Shown here piece after piece: positions 31,814 through 43,749 of a DNA stretch of 64,000 nt. The position numbers and the translations under genes were made by a program. The stretch's first letter is position 1. Each line of letters opens with the position of its first letter. The stretch lies in assembly GCA_032622095.1 (NCBI GenBank), contig CP136068.1, positions 163,391,465-163,455,464 on the forward strand, read 5' to 3'. Under the pieces are notes generated by a model, which saw only the letters and a program-made list of their open reading frames with translations, ran no database searches and was not told the origin of the DNA. This stretch comes from Siphonodentalium dalli (Eukaryota > Mollusca > Scaphopoda > Gadilida > Siphonodentaliidae).

Positions 31814-31887
31814 GGCTCCTTAGCTCAGTTGGTTAGAGCGCCAGTCTAGTAAACTGGAGGTCGAGAGTTCGAATCCCTCAGGAGCCT
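31814..31887 (+). tRNA. tRNA-Thr(AGT), b type
   Basis: U14 copy, typical b type. Confidence 0.93.
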
Positions 31888-32099
31888 TTTTGTTAGTTGA
31901 ACAATAAAGGTGGATTTTCGTTTCAAATTTTATTCAATTTTAAACAAAGTTAAGAGTTTATCATTGCCATGCCGCCTCAAAAATATAATTGCATACCGCC
32001 TCAAAACCAAAATGTTGTATATCATTATGTTGTCTTGAGAAAACATTTATAAACTAAGAAATACTGAAACAGAATAAAAAGGAAAGACAAAAAATTTAC

Positions 32100-32172
32100 C
32101 ACCTCCGCCGGGACTCGAACCCGCAATCCCCGGCTTAGGAGGCCGGTGCCTTATCCATTAGGCCACGGAGGC
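32100..32172 (-). tRNA. tRNA-Arg(CCT), T-stem variant
   Basis: U14. CCGCCGGG for CCGACGGG changes the 49-65 G-U pair of the T stem to G-G. Confidence 0.9.
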
Positions 32173-32329
32173 TTATACCATTTCTGTCGTGATTACTCTT
32201 ATGTATTCGCATGTATTGTTCATGGCATAGTCTTGCTAAAATGAATTTGAGATCTTTTTCACGAAGCTGATAACTGCGACACACCGCGATGTACATAAAA
32301 ATAACGTAAAAATCGATTAAAATATTCAA

Positions 32330-32411
32330 CGACGAGGATGGGATTCGAACCCACGCGGGGGAACCCCAATGGATTAGCAGTCCATCGCCTTAACCACTCG
32401 GCCACCTCGTC
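32330..32411 (-). tRNA. tRNA-Ser(GCT)
   Basis: U14. One change in the variable-arm loop (GGGGGAACCCC for GGGGAAACCCC). Confidence 0.94.
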
Positions 32412-32506
32412 TTGTGAAATGCAGACACTAATTTGCAGTTTGATTGGTGACCATTGCAAAAAGAGACGAACAATGATCACCGTCTCGCGAGAAATAATAA
32501 TCGCCT

Positions 32507-32580
32507 GGCTCCTTAGCTCAGTTGGTTAGAGCGCCAGTCTAGTAAACTGGAGGTCGAGGGTTCGAATCCCTCAGGAGCCT
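32507..32580 (+). tRNA. tRNA-Thr(AGT), a type
   Basis: U15 copy, as U1. Confidence 0.97.
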
Positions 32581-32844
32581 TTTTGGTTCAAAGTTTAAGT
32601 TTTTTTGTGTTTTGCAATTAGAAATGTCAGCCAGCCGTCTAATGTTGACCATTAACGGTTTGTAACTGGGACTTTGGGTTTCATTTACAATATACTGGTT
32701 CTGAGGAAATTCTCACATTACTTAACTTGATAATGAGGCCGGTTTAAGAACACTCATACAATTGTGAGATGTACGTCAATATCTAATTTTTTGTCATAAC
32801 TGCACCAAAAGGCATAAGTAAAATGCGACCAAAAAAACAAAATT

Positions 32845-32926
32845 CGCTGCGAGCAGGGTTCGAACCTGCGCGGGAAATTCCCATTGGATTTCAAGTCCAA
32901 CGCCTTAACCACTCGGCCATCGCAGC
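32845..32926 (-). tRNA. tRNA-Ser(TGA)
   Basis: U15 copy, as U0. Confidence 0.97.
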
Positions 32927-33146
32927 TGTCGAGGTATTTTCAACTGGAACGCTATTCTCACTGAACTGAATCTATTGAATGCATTCTGCGTTGATTTCAC
33001 ATTACATTAATTGTGATTTCGGGATATACCCACTATCTTTGCAGTAGTTGTTCAAATTAATATATACATGTATCTAATTGAGTCGAAACGAAAATTCTCC
33101 CAAACTGTGGAGAAAATTGAATCTTAAAAAGAAAATAAAACGATTC

Positions 33147-33228
33147 CGCTGCGAGCAGGATTCGAACCTGCGAGGGCAGTGCCCATTGGATTTCGAGTCC
33201 AACGCCTTAACCACTCGGCCATCGCAGC
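33147..33228 (-). tRNA. tRNA-Ser(CGA)
   Basis: U15 copy, as U0. Confidence 0.97.
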
Positions 33229-33373
33229 AACACTGTTGAATGACCGTACACTGCTACTTAAGTTGGCTATATGTCATTTCGACGAGGATACGCATAATTA
33301 TGACGCATGCGCAATTAATCTCAAAACCAGGGGACACACTAATGCGGAAAGTTATTAACAAAACATATTTTAT

Positions 33374-33455
33374 TGGCAGCGGTGGGATTCGAACCCACGC
33401 CTCCGAAGAGACTGGTGCCTAAAACCAGCGCCTTAGACCACTCGGCCACGCTACC
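33374..33455 (-). tRNA. tRNA-Leu(TAG)
   Basis: U15 copy, as U0. Confidence 0.97.
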
Positions 33456-33507
33456 TGATGGTGAATGTGCAATGTCAATATCACTCACACTTCCTAAATA
33501 TATCGAT

Positions 33508-33581
33508 GGCTCCTTAGCTCAGTTGGTTAGAGCGCCAGTCTAGTAAACTGGAGGTCGAGAGTTCGAATCCCTCAGGAGCCT
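33508..33581 (+). tRNA. tRNA-Thr(AGT), b type
   Basis: U15 copy, typical b type. Confidence 0.93.
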
Positions 33582-33793
33582 TTTTGTTAGTTGAACAATA
33601 AAGGTGGATTTTCGTTTCAAATTTTATTCAATTTTAAACAAAGTTAAGAGTTTATTATTGCCATGCCGCCTCAAAAATATAATTGCATACCGCCTCAAAA
33701 CCAAAATGTTGTATATCATTATGTTGTCTTGAGAAAACATTTATAAACTAAGAAATACTGAAACAGAATAAAAAGGAAAGACAAAAAATTTAC

Positions 33794-33866
33794 CACCTCC
33801 GACGGGACTCGAATCCGCAATCCCCGGCTTAGGAGGCCGGTGCCTTATCCATTAGGCCACGGAGGC
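33794..33866 (-). tRNA. tRNA-Arg(CCT), B-box variant
   Basis: U15. CTCGAATCCGC for CTCGAACCCGC breaks the normally invariant G53-C61 pair and alters the first bases of the B box (GATTCGAGTCC). Shared with U16. Likely weak or non-functional. Confidence 0.85.
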
Positions 33867-34023
33867 TTATACCATTTCTGTCGTGATTACTCTTATGTAT
33901 TCGCATGTATTGTTCATGGCATAGTCTTGCTAAAATGAATTTGAGATCTTTTTCACGAAGCTGATAACTGCGACACACCGCGATGTACATAAAAATAACG
34001 TAAAAATCGATTAAAATATTCAA

Positions 34024-34105
34024 CGACGAGGATGGGATTCGAACCCACGCGGGGAAACCCCAATGGATTAGCAGTCCATCGCCTTAACCACTCGGCCACC
34101 TCGTC
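34024..34105 (-). tRNA. tRNA-Ser(GCT)
   Basis: U15 copy, as U0. Confidence 0.97.
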
Positions 34106-34200
34106 TTGTGAAATGCAGACACTAATTTGCAGTTTGATTGGTGACCATTGCAAAAAGAGACGAACAATGATCACCGTCTCGCGAGAAATAATAATCGCCT

Positions 34201-34274
34201 GGCTCCTTAGCTCAGTTGGTTAGAGCGCCAGTCTAGTAAACTGGAGGTCGAGGGTTCGAATCCCTCAGGAGCCT
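34201..34274 (+). tRNA. tRNA-Thr(AGT), a type
   Basis: U16 copy, as U1; a MITE lies 56 bp downstream. Confidence 0.97.
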
Positions 34275-34322
34275 TTTTGGTTCAAAGTTTAAGTTTTTTT
34301 GTGTTTTGCAATTAGAAATGTC

Positions 34323-34330
34323 AGCCAGCC
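34323..34330. repeat. MITE target-site duplication, left
   Basis: AGCCAGCC, matching 34950-34957; the uninterrupted spacer in other units has this sequence once. Confidence 0.85.
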
Positions 34331-34949
34331 ACCTGATACAGACCAATGTTACTCTGTAGTAATACAAAACTATTAGTTAAAATTCCTCAGTGATATAGGG
34401 TATGTAGCATGCCACGCCAGCCGTTGAGGCATGCCACATGTTCTTTGACAAGCTAAAATCGTAACATTGCCACAGGGTAATAACTCTATAAAGAATGTAT
34501 ATTTACGAAATAACGCCGATTTGTATTAGAAATAACAACACCACAATAGATCAACTGTGGTGAAATATAAGTAAAATTCTTCTCTTGGGTGGGTGGGCTT
34601 GGGGGAGGTTTGGGGTACGCTCTTTAAAAAATTCTCCAAATATGCCCGTTATTTCGTCAAAAACACTTCTTCAAATATCTCCGTTATTTAGTTAATAAAA
34701 ATAATTTCTTATTTCATAATTCGCGCTATTTCGTCATTTCGATGCATTTTTTATTCCGCAATTTCGCTGTATTTTCCTATTTCGCTTTTTCGTGGTATTT
34801 CATATTTCGATAATTCGCTATATTTGACATATTATGGGATATTGGCATGCCTCAACGGCTGGCGTGGCATGCCACATACCCTTTATCACTGAGGAATTTT
34901 AACTAATAGTTTTGTATTACTACAGAGTAACATTGGTCTGTATCAGGTG
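34331..34949. mobile_element. 619-bp MITE with long terminal inverted repeats
   Basis: The insertion is absent from every other unit. The outer ~106 bp (34331-34436) are repeated inverted at the right end with only two or three differences; the termini read ACCTGATACAG and CTGTATCAGGT(G). Flanking 7-8 bp direct repeats suggest a hAT-like or related cut-and-paste transposase acting in trans, but the superfamily is inferred. There is no ORF. The middle (about 34620-34830) has many ATTTCG-type words and is AT-rich. It lies in the Thr a-Ser(TGA) spacer of U16 and breaks no gene. Confidence 0.92.
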
Positions 34950-34957
34950 AGCCAGCC
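34950..34957. repeat. MITE target-site duplication, right
   Basis: AGCCAGCC, the partner of 34323-34330. Confidence 0.85.
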
Positions 34958-35165
34958 GTCTAATGTTGACCATTAACGGTTTGTAACTGGGACTTTGGGT
35001 TTCATTTACAATATACTGGTTCTGAGGAAATTCTCATATTACTTAACTTGATAATGAGGCCGGTTTAAGAACACTCATACAATTGTGAGATGTACGTCAA
35101 TATCTAATTTTTTGTCATAACTGCACCAAAAGGCATAAGTAAAATGCGACCAAAAAAACAAAATT

Positions 35166-35247
35166 CGCTGCGAGCAGGGTTCGAACTTGCGCGGGAAATT
35201 CCCATTGGATTTCAAGTCCAACGCCTTAACCACTCGGCCATCGCAGC
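35166..35247 (-). tRNA. tRNA-Ser(TGA), T-stem variant
   Basis: U16. CGAACTTGC for CGAACCTGC gives an A52-C62 mismatch and changes the first B-box base. Shared with U17. Confidence 0.88.
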
Positions 35248-35467
35248 TGTCGAGGTATTTTCAACTGGAACGCTATTCTCACTGAACTGAATCTATTGAA
35301 TGCATTCTGCGTTGATTTCACATTACATTAATTGTGATTTCGGGATATACCCACTATCTTTGCAGTAGTTGTTCAAATTAATATATACATGTATCTAATT
35401 GAGTCGAAACGAAAATTCTCCCAAACTGTGGAGAAAATTGAATCTTAAAAAGAAAATAAAACGATTC

Positions 35468-35549
35468 CGCTGCGAGCAGGATTCGAACCTGCGAGGGCAG
35501 TGCCCATTGGATTTCGAGTCCAACGCCTTAACCACTCGGCCATCGCAGC
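35468..35549 (-). tRNA. tRNA-Ser(CGA)
   Basis: U16 copy, as U0. Confidence 0.97.
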
Positions 35550-35694
35550 AACACTGTTGAATGACCGTACACTGCTACTTAAGTTGGCTATATGTCATTT
35601 CGACGAGGATACGCATAATTATGACGCATGCGCAATTAATCTCAAAACCAGGGGACACACTAATGCGGAAAGTTATTAACAAAACATATTTTAT

Positions 35695-35776
35695 TGGCAG
35701 CGGTGGGATTCGAACCCACGCCTCCGAAGAGACTGGTGCCTAAAACCAGCGCCTTAGACCACTCGGCCACGCTACC
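35695..35776 (-). tRNA. tRNA-Leu(TAG)
   Basis: U16 copy, as U0. Confidence 0.97.
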
Positions 35777-35828
35777 TGATGGTGAATGTGCAATGTCAAT
35801 ATCACTCACACTTCCTAAATATATCGAT

Positions 35829-35902
35829 GGCTCCTTAGCTCAGTTGGTTAGAGCGCCAGTCTAGTAAACTGGAGGTCGAGAGTTCGAATCCCTCAGGAGC
35901 CT
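35829..35902 (+). tRNA. tRNA-Thr(AGT), b type
   Basis: U16 copy, typical b type. Confidence 0.93.
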
Positions 35903-36114
35903 TTTTGTTAGTTGAACAATAAAGGTGGATTTTCGTTTCAAATTTTATTCAATTTTAAACAAAGTTAAGAGTTTATTATTGCCATGCCGCCTCAAAAATA
36001 TAATTGCATACCGCCTCAAAACCAAAATGTTGTATATCATTATGTTGTCTTGAGAAAACATTTATAAACTAAGAAATACTGAAACAGAATAAAAAGGAAA
36101 AACAAAAAATTTAC

Positions 36115-36187
36115 CACCTCCGACGGGACTCGAATCCGCAATCCCCGGCTTAGGAGGCCGGTGCCTTATCCATTAGGCCACGGAGGC
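36115..36187 (-). tRNA. tRNA-Arg(CCT), B-box variant
   Basis: U16. Same broken G53-C61 pair as the U15 gene at 33794. Confidence 0.85.
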
Positions 36188-36344
36188 TTATACCATTTCT
36201 GTCGTGATTACTCTTATGTATTCGCATGTATTGTTCATGGCATAGTCTTGCTAAAATGAATTTGAGATCTTTTTCACGAAGCTGATAACTGCGACACACC
36301 GCGATGTACATAAAAATAACGTAAAAATCGATTAAAATATTCAA

Positions 36345-36426
36345 CGACGAGGATGGGATTCGAACCCACGCGGGGAAACCCCAATGGATTAGCAGTCCAT
36401 CGCCTTAACCACTCGGCCACCTCGTC
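36345..36426 (-). tRNA. tRNA-Ser(GCT)
   Basis: U16 copy, as U0. Confidence 0.97.
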
Positions 36427-36521
36427 TTGTGAAATGCAGACACTAATTTGCAGTTTGATTGGTGACCATTGCAAAAAGAGACGAACAATGATCACCGTCT
36501 CGCGAGAAATAATAATCGCCT

Positions 36522-36595
36522 GGCTCCTTAGCTCAGTTGGTTAGAGCGCCAGTCTAGTAAACTGGAGGTCGAGGGTTCGAATCCCTCAGGAGCCT
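36522..36595 (+). tRNA. tRNA-Thr(AGT), a type
   Basis: U17 copy, as U1. Confidence 0.97.
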
Positions 36596-36859
36596 TTTTG
36601 GTTCAAAGTTTAAGTTTTTTTGTGTTTTGCAATTAGAAATGTCAGCCAGCCGTCTAATGTTGACCATTAACGGTTTGTAACTGGGACTTTGGGTTTCATT
36701 TACAATATACTGGTTCTGAGGAAATTCTCATATTACTTAACTTGATAATGAGGCCGGTTTAAGAACACTCATACAATTGTGAGATGTACGTCAATATCTA
36801 ATTTTTTGTCATAACTGCACCAAAAGGCATAAGTAAAATGCGACCAAAAAAACAAAATT

Positions 36860-36941
36860 CGCTGCGAGCAGGGTTCGAACTTGCGCGGGAAATTCCCATT
36901 GGATTTCAAGTCCAACGCCTTAACCACTCGGCCATCGCAGC
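36860..36941 (-). tRNA. tRNA-Ser(TGA), T-stem variant
   Basis: U17. Same A52-C62 mismatch as 35166. Confidence 0.88.
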
Positions 36942-37161
36942 TGTCGAGGTATTTTCAACTGGAACGCTATTCTCACTGAACTGAATCTATTGAATGCATT
37001 CTGCGTTGATTTCACATTACATTAATTGTGATTTCGGGATATACCCACTATCTTTGCAGTAGTTGTTCAAATTAATATATACATGTATCTAATTGAGTCG
37101 AAACGAAAATTCTCCCAAACTGTGGAGAAAATTGAATCTTAAAAAGAAAATAAAACGATTC

Positions 37162-37223
37162 CGCTGCGAGCAGGATTCGAACCTGCGAGGGCAGTGCCCA
37201 TTGGATTTCGAGTCCAACGCCTT
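37162..37223 (-). pseudogene. tRNA-Ser(CGA) 3' fragment, split by LINE
   Basis: U17. From the D loop to the discriminator (anticodon, variable, T and acceptor 3' strands). It ends where the LINE poly(A) tail (poly-T on +) begins. The 5' part lies 12 kb away at 49211-49245. Confidence 0.95.
37209..37223. repeat. LINE target-site duplication, left
   Basis: CGAGTCCAACGCCTT, 15 bp within tRNA-Ser(CGA); repeated at 49211-49225. Confidence 0.93.
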
Positions 37224-39214
37224 TTTTTTTCTTCTTTTTTTTATCTTTTATTATAAAAACATTATTAAGCAATGTAACAAACAAAACAAGTACATATATA
37301 TACCGGGTACACACTTGACATTGGTTACAATGTAACATTAATAATAAATACATTTATTTATCTTATAGGAGCCTATAACTTATTAATTATATAGAAGTAT
37401 GTCTGTAATAATGTTTGCCAAGTATTGTAGACTGTTGGATTTCGTTATGAAAATTTTCTCGTGTCTTTTAACTTCTATGCAATTTTTAACAGTGTATGAT
37501 GATAATGTTTCGGTCTGGTGTAGGAAGAGTAACTCTATTATTTGTCTAAATTTTTCCGATCGGCAAACTCCGTGCATCTTACGAAGGTTGACGATCTTTA
37601 CGGAAATTTTTCGGACCAACTCGTACACGTGGTTCTGTCTCGGAACATAATCCTTCTAAAATGGACTATTGTTGATACAAACAAGATATTAAATTCTTTC
37701 CAGTAGTGACCAATATCTGTATAGACCCTACGGTGAGTTTTCCGAAGTAAACTAACAATATTTCAGGAAATATTCGTGTTTGGTCACCTATTTTCGTGAT
37801 AGGATTTCAAGTTCTGAGGCCAACACTGGTGGGCCAATGTCTATCATGTCAAAATGTAAAAGCGAAAATTAAGTCCTAAATCTGTGAAAGCACTTTACAT
37901 CAAAAGTCTCAATTGTACTTTCGGAATAAACATGTGTTCCCATGATACATCATGTCTCGACTGTTGCGTTGATAAACTTAAGTTTTGCCAGGTGGTGCGC
38001 AATGCCGAAACAACTTGTTCGTGGTGTTGGTACTTACTTAATTGGATTCTAAATAGTATTTCCTTCAAGCTTGCTGAAGAAATCAGACTATGTGTATTTA
38101 TTGTTTTGTCTACGTCATTTCACCTATTTACGTTAAAATTACGAATAACTTTATGTACGTCGCTCTGGGCGCTGCGAGATAAATTCACGTCAACTTTAAT
38201 TTATCGAGTGACTGGATTGAAAGTAATGTCATATATTAATTATGTTAAAAGTATTCTTTCAAGGATTCTTATTGAATTTTACTTTATTTTTCAGGTTACG
38301 ATGAAGTACAGTTTGGCTGGTTGACTTCACGTCACTCATAACTCCACGGATGACAAAACTATTGGATCAATTGGTGGCGGTTGACTGGAATCAAGTCGTG
38401 ACATGACTGTGCCATACTGAGTGCCATTGTCTCGAAATGAATAACTTTTCTGCTATGAGTTGATACTCACTAACACTGAACATGGAGGAATGACATCTGA
38501 GGTATTATACTTGTAAACATTTGCGTGTGTGGAGAGCTATCATTTGATCGAACTGGAGACGCGAAACAATTCATGAGAGGCAGGGACATCGCTCTAAATT
38601 AATGTGCTCGAGCACCCCACAAAACAGTCCCGCCACAAACGAACCACCCCATGCCACCAATTCGATCAAGTGACCACTCTGTTTATTATATTTCCCAATA
38701 GGCGTCTGTTTTACCAGTAATAAGAATAATACCGACTATATTCATGACTCATAAATTTCGATAGCTCCTATGAATACATAACTCACTGGTGACATAATTC
38801 ACTAGTGAAATTATCATTTCTAATTTATAGAGAAATCAAGATAAATCACACATACATGTAGGAATGTCATTTTTTTTCCTTTTCACCAAATCGCGTCCTG
38901 TTGATTAAAAAATACGATGGTAAATCTATACAAAAACAATAAATTCTTAATCGGAACCTGATGTTGAGATTATGCTGACTGAATCAAGTTATTATATTCT
39001 TGAAGTTTAACATTCGGAAAAGAACATAAAAATTATTTTTGCATGAATATAATTCCATCAAAGCCAACACAAATTTCTATATCTTGCATATATTACTGTT
39101 ATACTGGAATATAGAACTAGAGATTTTATAACACGATGAAAAGTGGGGGGGGGGGGGTGATAAAAAAATAAATAAATAAATACAAAAATTGGTAGGGGGG
39201 GTGGGGGAGGGATG

Positions 39215-39252
<38 letters not shown>

Positions 39253-39886
39253 CCAGCGGTTTGTTTCCCATCTACTATGGGAGGTTTAATGTGCCTTAAT
39301 GTAATTTCTTACTGGCAGAATGTTTAATTCTAATTTTGTTGTCTTATTTCGTTTCAGCTCAAGATTACTTCGTCTTTGGACCAGGAAGTTAATCATCACT
39401 GCGTATACACTGTTTGATTATTTCTTTTTTTGTGAATGTGAAAAATGGATTGGGATCGGATATGTTTCTGGATTGTTCTTGGAAATTAAAATCCTGAATG
39501 GAATTGCTGACATCAGTTCTCTACATTACATCTTATATTGGAATTCTCGTCAACATGTTTCGGATATACCTTTGTCTTAAAACTACATATAGTGATTAAA
39601 GAATTCATACTCTATTTTCTGAACAGAGAGGACACCCAGGATCTAAATTCTAGAAGTACTATGCATTCCTCATGTGCTACTAAAATTTCCCTTATATTTA
39701 TAACTAAATTAAAGTTGGATTCTGTAATATATTCTTAGATTTTTGCATTACCAACACTATTCAAATAAAATTCACCACTCAACACAGCATTTTATAATAA
39801 TCTCAGTCACATTATTAGGAAGACTCTCTTCTTTTCATAAACCAACATCAATTTTCATACATTGTTACAATTAACATGAATATTTT
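37224..39886 (-). other. Long 3' UTR of the Tx1-like LINE
   Basis: 2.66 kb with no convincing gene. Features in LINE orientation: a homopolymer block (on +: a G run near 39145-39158, a G-rich segment at 39195-39215 and about 33 A at 39218-39250), with a C-rich word CCCTCCCCCACCC also present in the left LINE; a coding-like segment at 37383-37640 without an ATG; AATAAA close to the tail. The last 450 bp align with 3640-4081. Plus-strand ORFs at 37884-38324 and 39320-39738 have no recognisable domain and lie antisense to the UTR. Confidence 0.75.
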
Positions 39887-42800
39887 TTAAAAGCTGAAAA
39901 GAATCTTCCCATTTTTGTGGCTTAGAATATTATTGTTTTCCAAAACATGTTTTTCAAAATATTCCATTTTGTTTCGTGACTCACAGTAATTCTTCAAAAT
40001 CTCAACATGGTTTCTCAAAACAGGTTTGAATAATCTGTCTGCTGGTAGTATCTTACCATCATAGAAAAATAAATTTCTGGATCTATATACTGCAATCCTA
40101 TAAGCACTCAGAACAATATTAACAAATACATTATTAACACCTATCAATTTTATATGTGAACCAAACATCAACATTTTTTCAAAATCTCCTTCTTTAACTG
40201 CCTCATGTTTCACATGGAGCATATCAATAAAATATCGACATTCCGCGATAATTCTCTGAATTGAATAACAAGCAATAAATATATGTGGAATGTCTTCTAC
40301 CTCAGTCAGGCAGAATGGACACTTATCCGTGTCAGATTGACCTACCAAGTACTGCTTTCTCCTTGTAAATAAAATATTATGATAAATTTTCAAGTCTAGT
40401 TCAATCATTTCAGTTGATTTTGCAGAAAGATAGATTAATTTCCAATTCAATTTGAAATCCAGACCAAAATATTTCTGCCAAAAGGTCACACTTGTTGCTT
40501 CCTCAAAATGCTTATTAATGATTTGACAATATGCAATCTTGGTAGTTAAATTTGACACTGGAGTTAATTGTCCATTCAAAACAAAGAATATACCACTTGA
40601 ATTTTGACTGCTTGATCCATCTGAGAGTTTCTGGGCCCCATTGTCATTAATGCCTTCTATCCAGTTAGCAGGTAGGGCATTTTTGATGATGCTATATATA
40701 GCAGGTACAATTTTACAACTACAAAGTGAATCACCACAAACTATTTCTTGGATTGCCTGCACTGGAAGGAAGCCGGGTACATATTCATAAATTATATCTT
40801 TTATGCAAACTATCCCAGTTTTAACAAAGGATTCACAATACAAAACGTTTTTGTTATTAGTCACCATATGATTGTCAAACAGAGGCTGTTGTTTTACCTC
40901 TAAAGCGGAATTTATTAAAGTGACATGGTCACTGGCAATATATTTCCATGACCTCAACACATCTGCATAAAACTGTGGAATTTTTTTTAATTCTTTTTCC
41001 TGCAAGGTGCAAAATAAAGTACTTATGCCTAAATCCATTTCATAGTACTTATTAAAATAGTGTATCATAAAGTATTTCCATGGGAATTTGCTCTGTTGCA
41101 TCTTTCTAATCCACTTACACCGTAATGACATTTTTTTCAAAAAAATATCGGGCAATTTAAGTCCTCCTTTATCCAGTTCCCCAATGAGTGTTGTGTATTT
41201 GATCTTGTGTATCGTGTGATCCCATATGAAATTTAATACTACAGATTTAAATTTTTGTTCATATAATTTTGGTAAATCAATTACATTGAGTAAATACCAC
41301 AATGATGAAAAATATAAAGACTGTAAAACAGTTATTTTCCCTTTCAATGTTAATTTTCTCTGTCCCCAGGTATGTAAGATAAAGGAAATCTTTTGTATCT
41401 TTTGTGACCAATTTAACTCAATTGTATCTTTTTCATTTGGCCCTAAATGCACCCCCAATATTTCAATGGTGCTTGAGGTCAGTTTTAATGGTAAATTAGG
41501 TTCTAATAATATGGAACCTAAAGGCATTATTTCAGATTTATCGTAATTGATACGGCTACCTGTCCCTTTAGCAAAAGTTTCAAAATCATGCAGAGCTGAT
41601 CTTACTGATCTATTGTCTCTTAAAATTAGTTTATTGTCATCTGCATGTTGGAAAATCTTAACATTATTGTCACATCCTGGAATGGGAATACCTTTGATGT
41701 CAACATTATTGTTTATCAACTGGGCTATCGGCTCAGAACAAATAATATACAAAAGTGGCGATAAAGGACAACCCTGCCTTACTGATGATTCGATTTTTAT
41801 CCATGATGAAAGATGTCCATTAATTTTAACGCAGCTCCTTGAATTTCTATACAAAATCTTCACCCACGAAATGAAATTTTTTCCCATTCCTACTTTTTCT
41901 AGTATATTAAATAAATATTCATGATCTATTCTATCAAAAGCTTTATTTAAATCAATTTTCATCAAAACTGCATCCATGTTTTCTTCTTTGATATATTTTA
42001 TGCTATCTTTAATACTCAGTACTGTCTCACTTAGATCTCTCCCGGGTACTGAACAAGTTTGAAAATCTGAAATTATTTTTGATATTACATTTTTTAACCT
42101 GTTTGCTAAAATCTTGGCAATTATCTTACGGTCAACCCCCAGCAATGATATGGGTCTCCAGTTGGAGAGTTGTTCCTTATCGCCATTTTTCTTGAACATC
42201 AAAGTGATTAACCCTTGTTCCATTGATGGTGACAATCTCTGGTGATTAATTGACTCTTTCACTAATCTCAATAACAGTGGTTCAAATATATGATAAAATT
42301 TCTGATAAAAGGTAACAGTTAGGCCATCAAGACCGGGGGATTTACCCTTTGTCATAGAAAACAGTGCATCATGTATTTCCTCAGGACTTATATCAGTGTC
42401 ACACAACTCCGTAGATTCAGCAGGTAATTGTCTGCTGATTGATTCTAATAAAATTTGTTGGCAATGCTGATCAGTTTCTTTCTTTGCGTACAATGAACTA
42501 TAGAAAGAATGAGCAACTTTTAGCATGTCAAAAGTATTTTCTGTTATTCTGCCTTCGTGGTCGCTCATTTTAGAAAAAATATTAGAATTTTGCCTATGTT
42601 TTTCAAGTCCTAGGAAATACTTGGTGCATCTGTCTTCTTCTAATGCATGCTTACACTTGCTACGTATGATCGCCCCCTGACATCTATATTTCTCAATTTC
42701 TTCTAACTGAAACTTTAAGTTATTAACTTTTTCTACATTTATGAATTTATCTGTTCTGCCGCATTCAATTGAGAGTTGCCTCTGTAACTGATACTCTTTT

Positions 42801-43749
42801 TCCTTTTGTTGTTTTGAAGCTTTTTGGGCAAATAAAATTGAAGACTTTTTTAACTTATACTTTAAATTATCCCACCATACAAGGTATTCTCTATCATACA
42901 AAGGACACTGTTTTTCTTTTGAAATCAACTTAGTTATTATTTCTAAAAGTCTTGATTTTCTAAATGAAGAGAGTTAAAAATCCAAATTCCTGGTCCTCTC
43001 TCGACTTTGTATAAATTGAATTTTGCAATGACTAAAGAGTGATCACTGTAGCAAGTGTAATTCATAAAACTATAATTATTCAAACTGATGAGTGACTTCG
43101 AACAGAGAATATAATCTATTCTGCTTTGTTGTAAGTTATTGTTTACTACTCTAAGCCAACTGTATTGTTTCTTGCATGGGTTTCTATAACGCCATACATC
43201 TATCAGACTATTCGAAGTGATGAATCTCTGAAAATCTTCTGTTGTGCCATCGGTGGCACCACTAAATCTATCAATCCGCTGAGTAACACTATTTAGATCT
43301 CCAAGAAAAATACATTCTGAACATGCCTTGCATTGTATGTCTAATTTCTTAAGAAATTCTTTTCTAATCTTATAATTATTTGGTGAATATATGCAGAATA
43401 GGGAAATATTCCTCCCTTCAAATTTAAAATCAATTGCTATGATTCTGCCTTCATTGTCTTTGTATTTTTGAGAACAAAATCTCTTAAAATCTGAACTTAT
43501 CAAAAATGCTACTCCTCTGGAATTATCTTTGTAATTAGAATAGAATATATCCCCTTTCCACAGATGTTTTATACTACCAACAAATTCATTATCCCACAAG
43601 GTTTCCTGGATTGCAATTATGCCGAACCTGCGTTCTTCGAACAAATTGAAAACATTCTTAATCTTATTCATATTGCGCAAACCATTTACGTTTAAAGAAC
43701 ACAGAGTCGCCATGACTACAGCCCAGGAAATTATTAGTTTGATATCCAT
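39887..43749 (-). pseudogene. LINE ORF2, copy B (endonuclease + RT), one frameshift
   Basis: The 5' part (42943-43749) is the APE endonuclease, with SLNVNGL, IQETLW, LGDLNS, SRIDYIL and SDHSLV. The 3' part (39887-42928) is linker, RT and C-terminal region: SPGLDGL, RPISLLG, KIDLNKAFDRI, RQGCPLSP, catalytic HADD (near residue 426 of the fragment) where YADD or FADD is usual, and a C-terminal CPFCLTEVEDIPHIFIAC cluster. The two frames are separated by loss of one A near 42947 (copy A has CTAAAAAG, copy B CTAAAAG). Apart from this the complete C-terminus is present, unlike in copy A. ORF1 and ORF2 meet at TAATG (43747-43751). Confidence 0.9.

Noticed and set aside
37884-38324. 146-codon plus-strand ORF
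   Set aside because: Antisense to the LINE 3' UTR, no domain, no flanking signals.
39140-39260. G and A homopolymer block as the tail of a nested retrotransposon
   Set aside because: No target duplication or element body could be found on either side; kept as simple sequence within the 3' UTR.
41226-41924. Plus-strand ORFs of 106 and 125 codons, repeated at 45153-45875
   Set aside because: Antisense shadows of the LINE reverse transcriptase, present twice only because the segment is duplicated.
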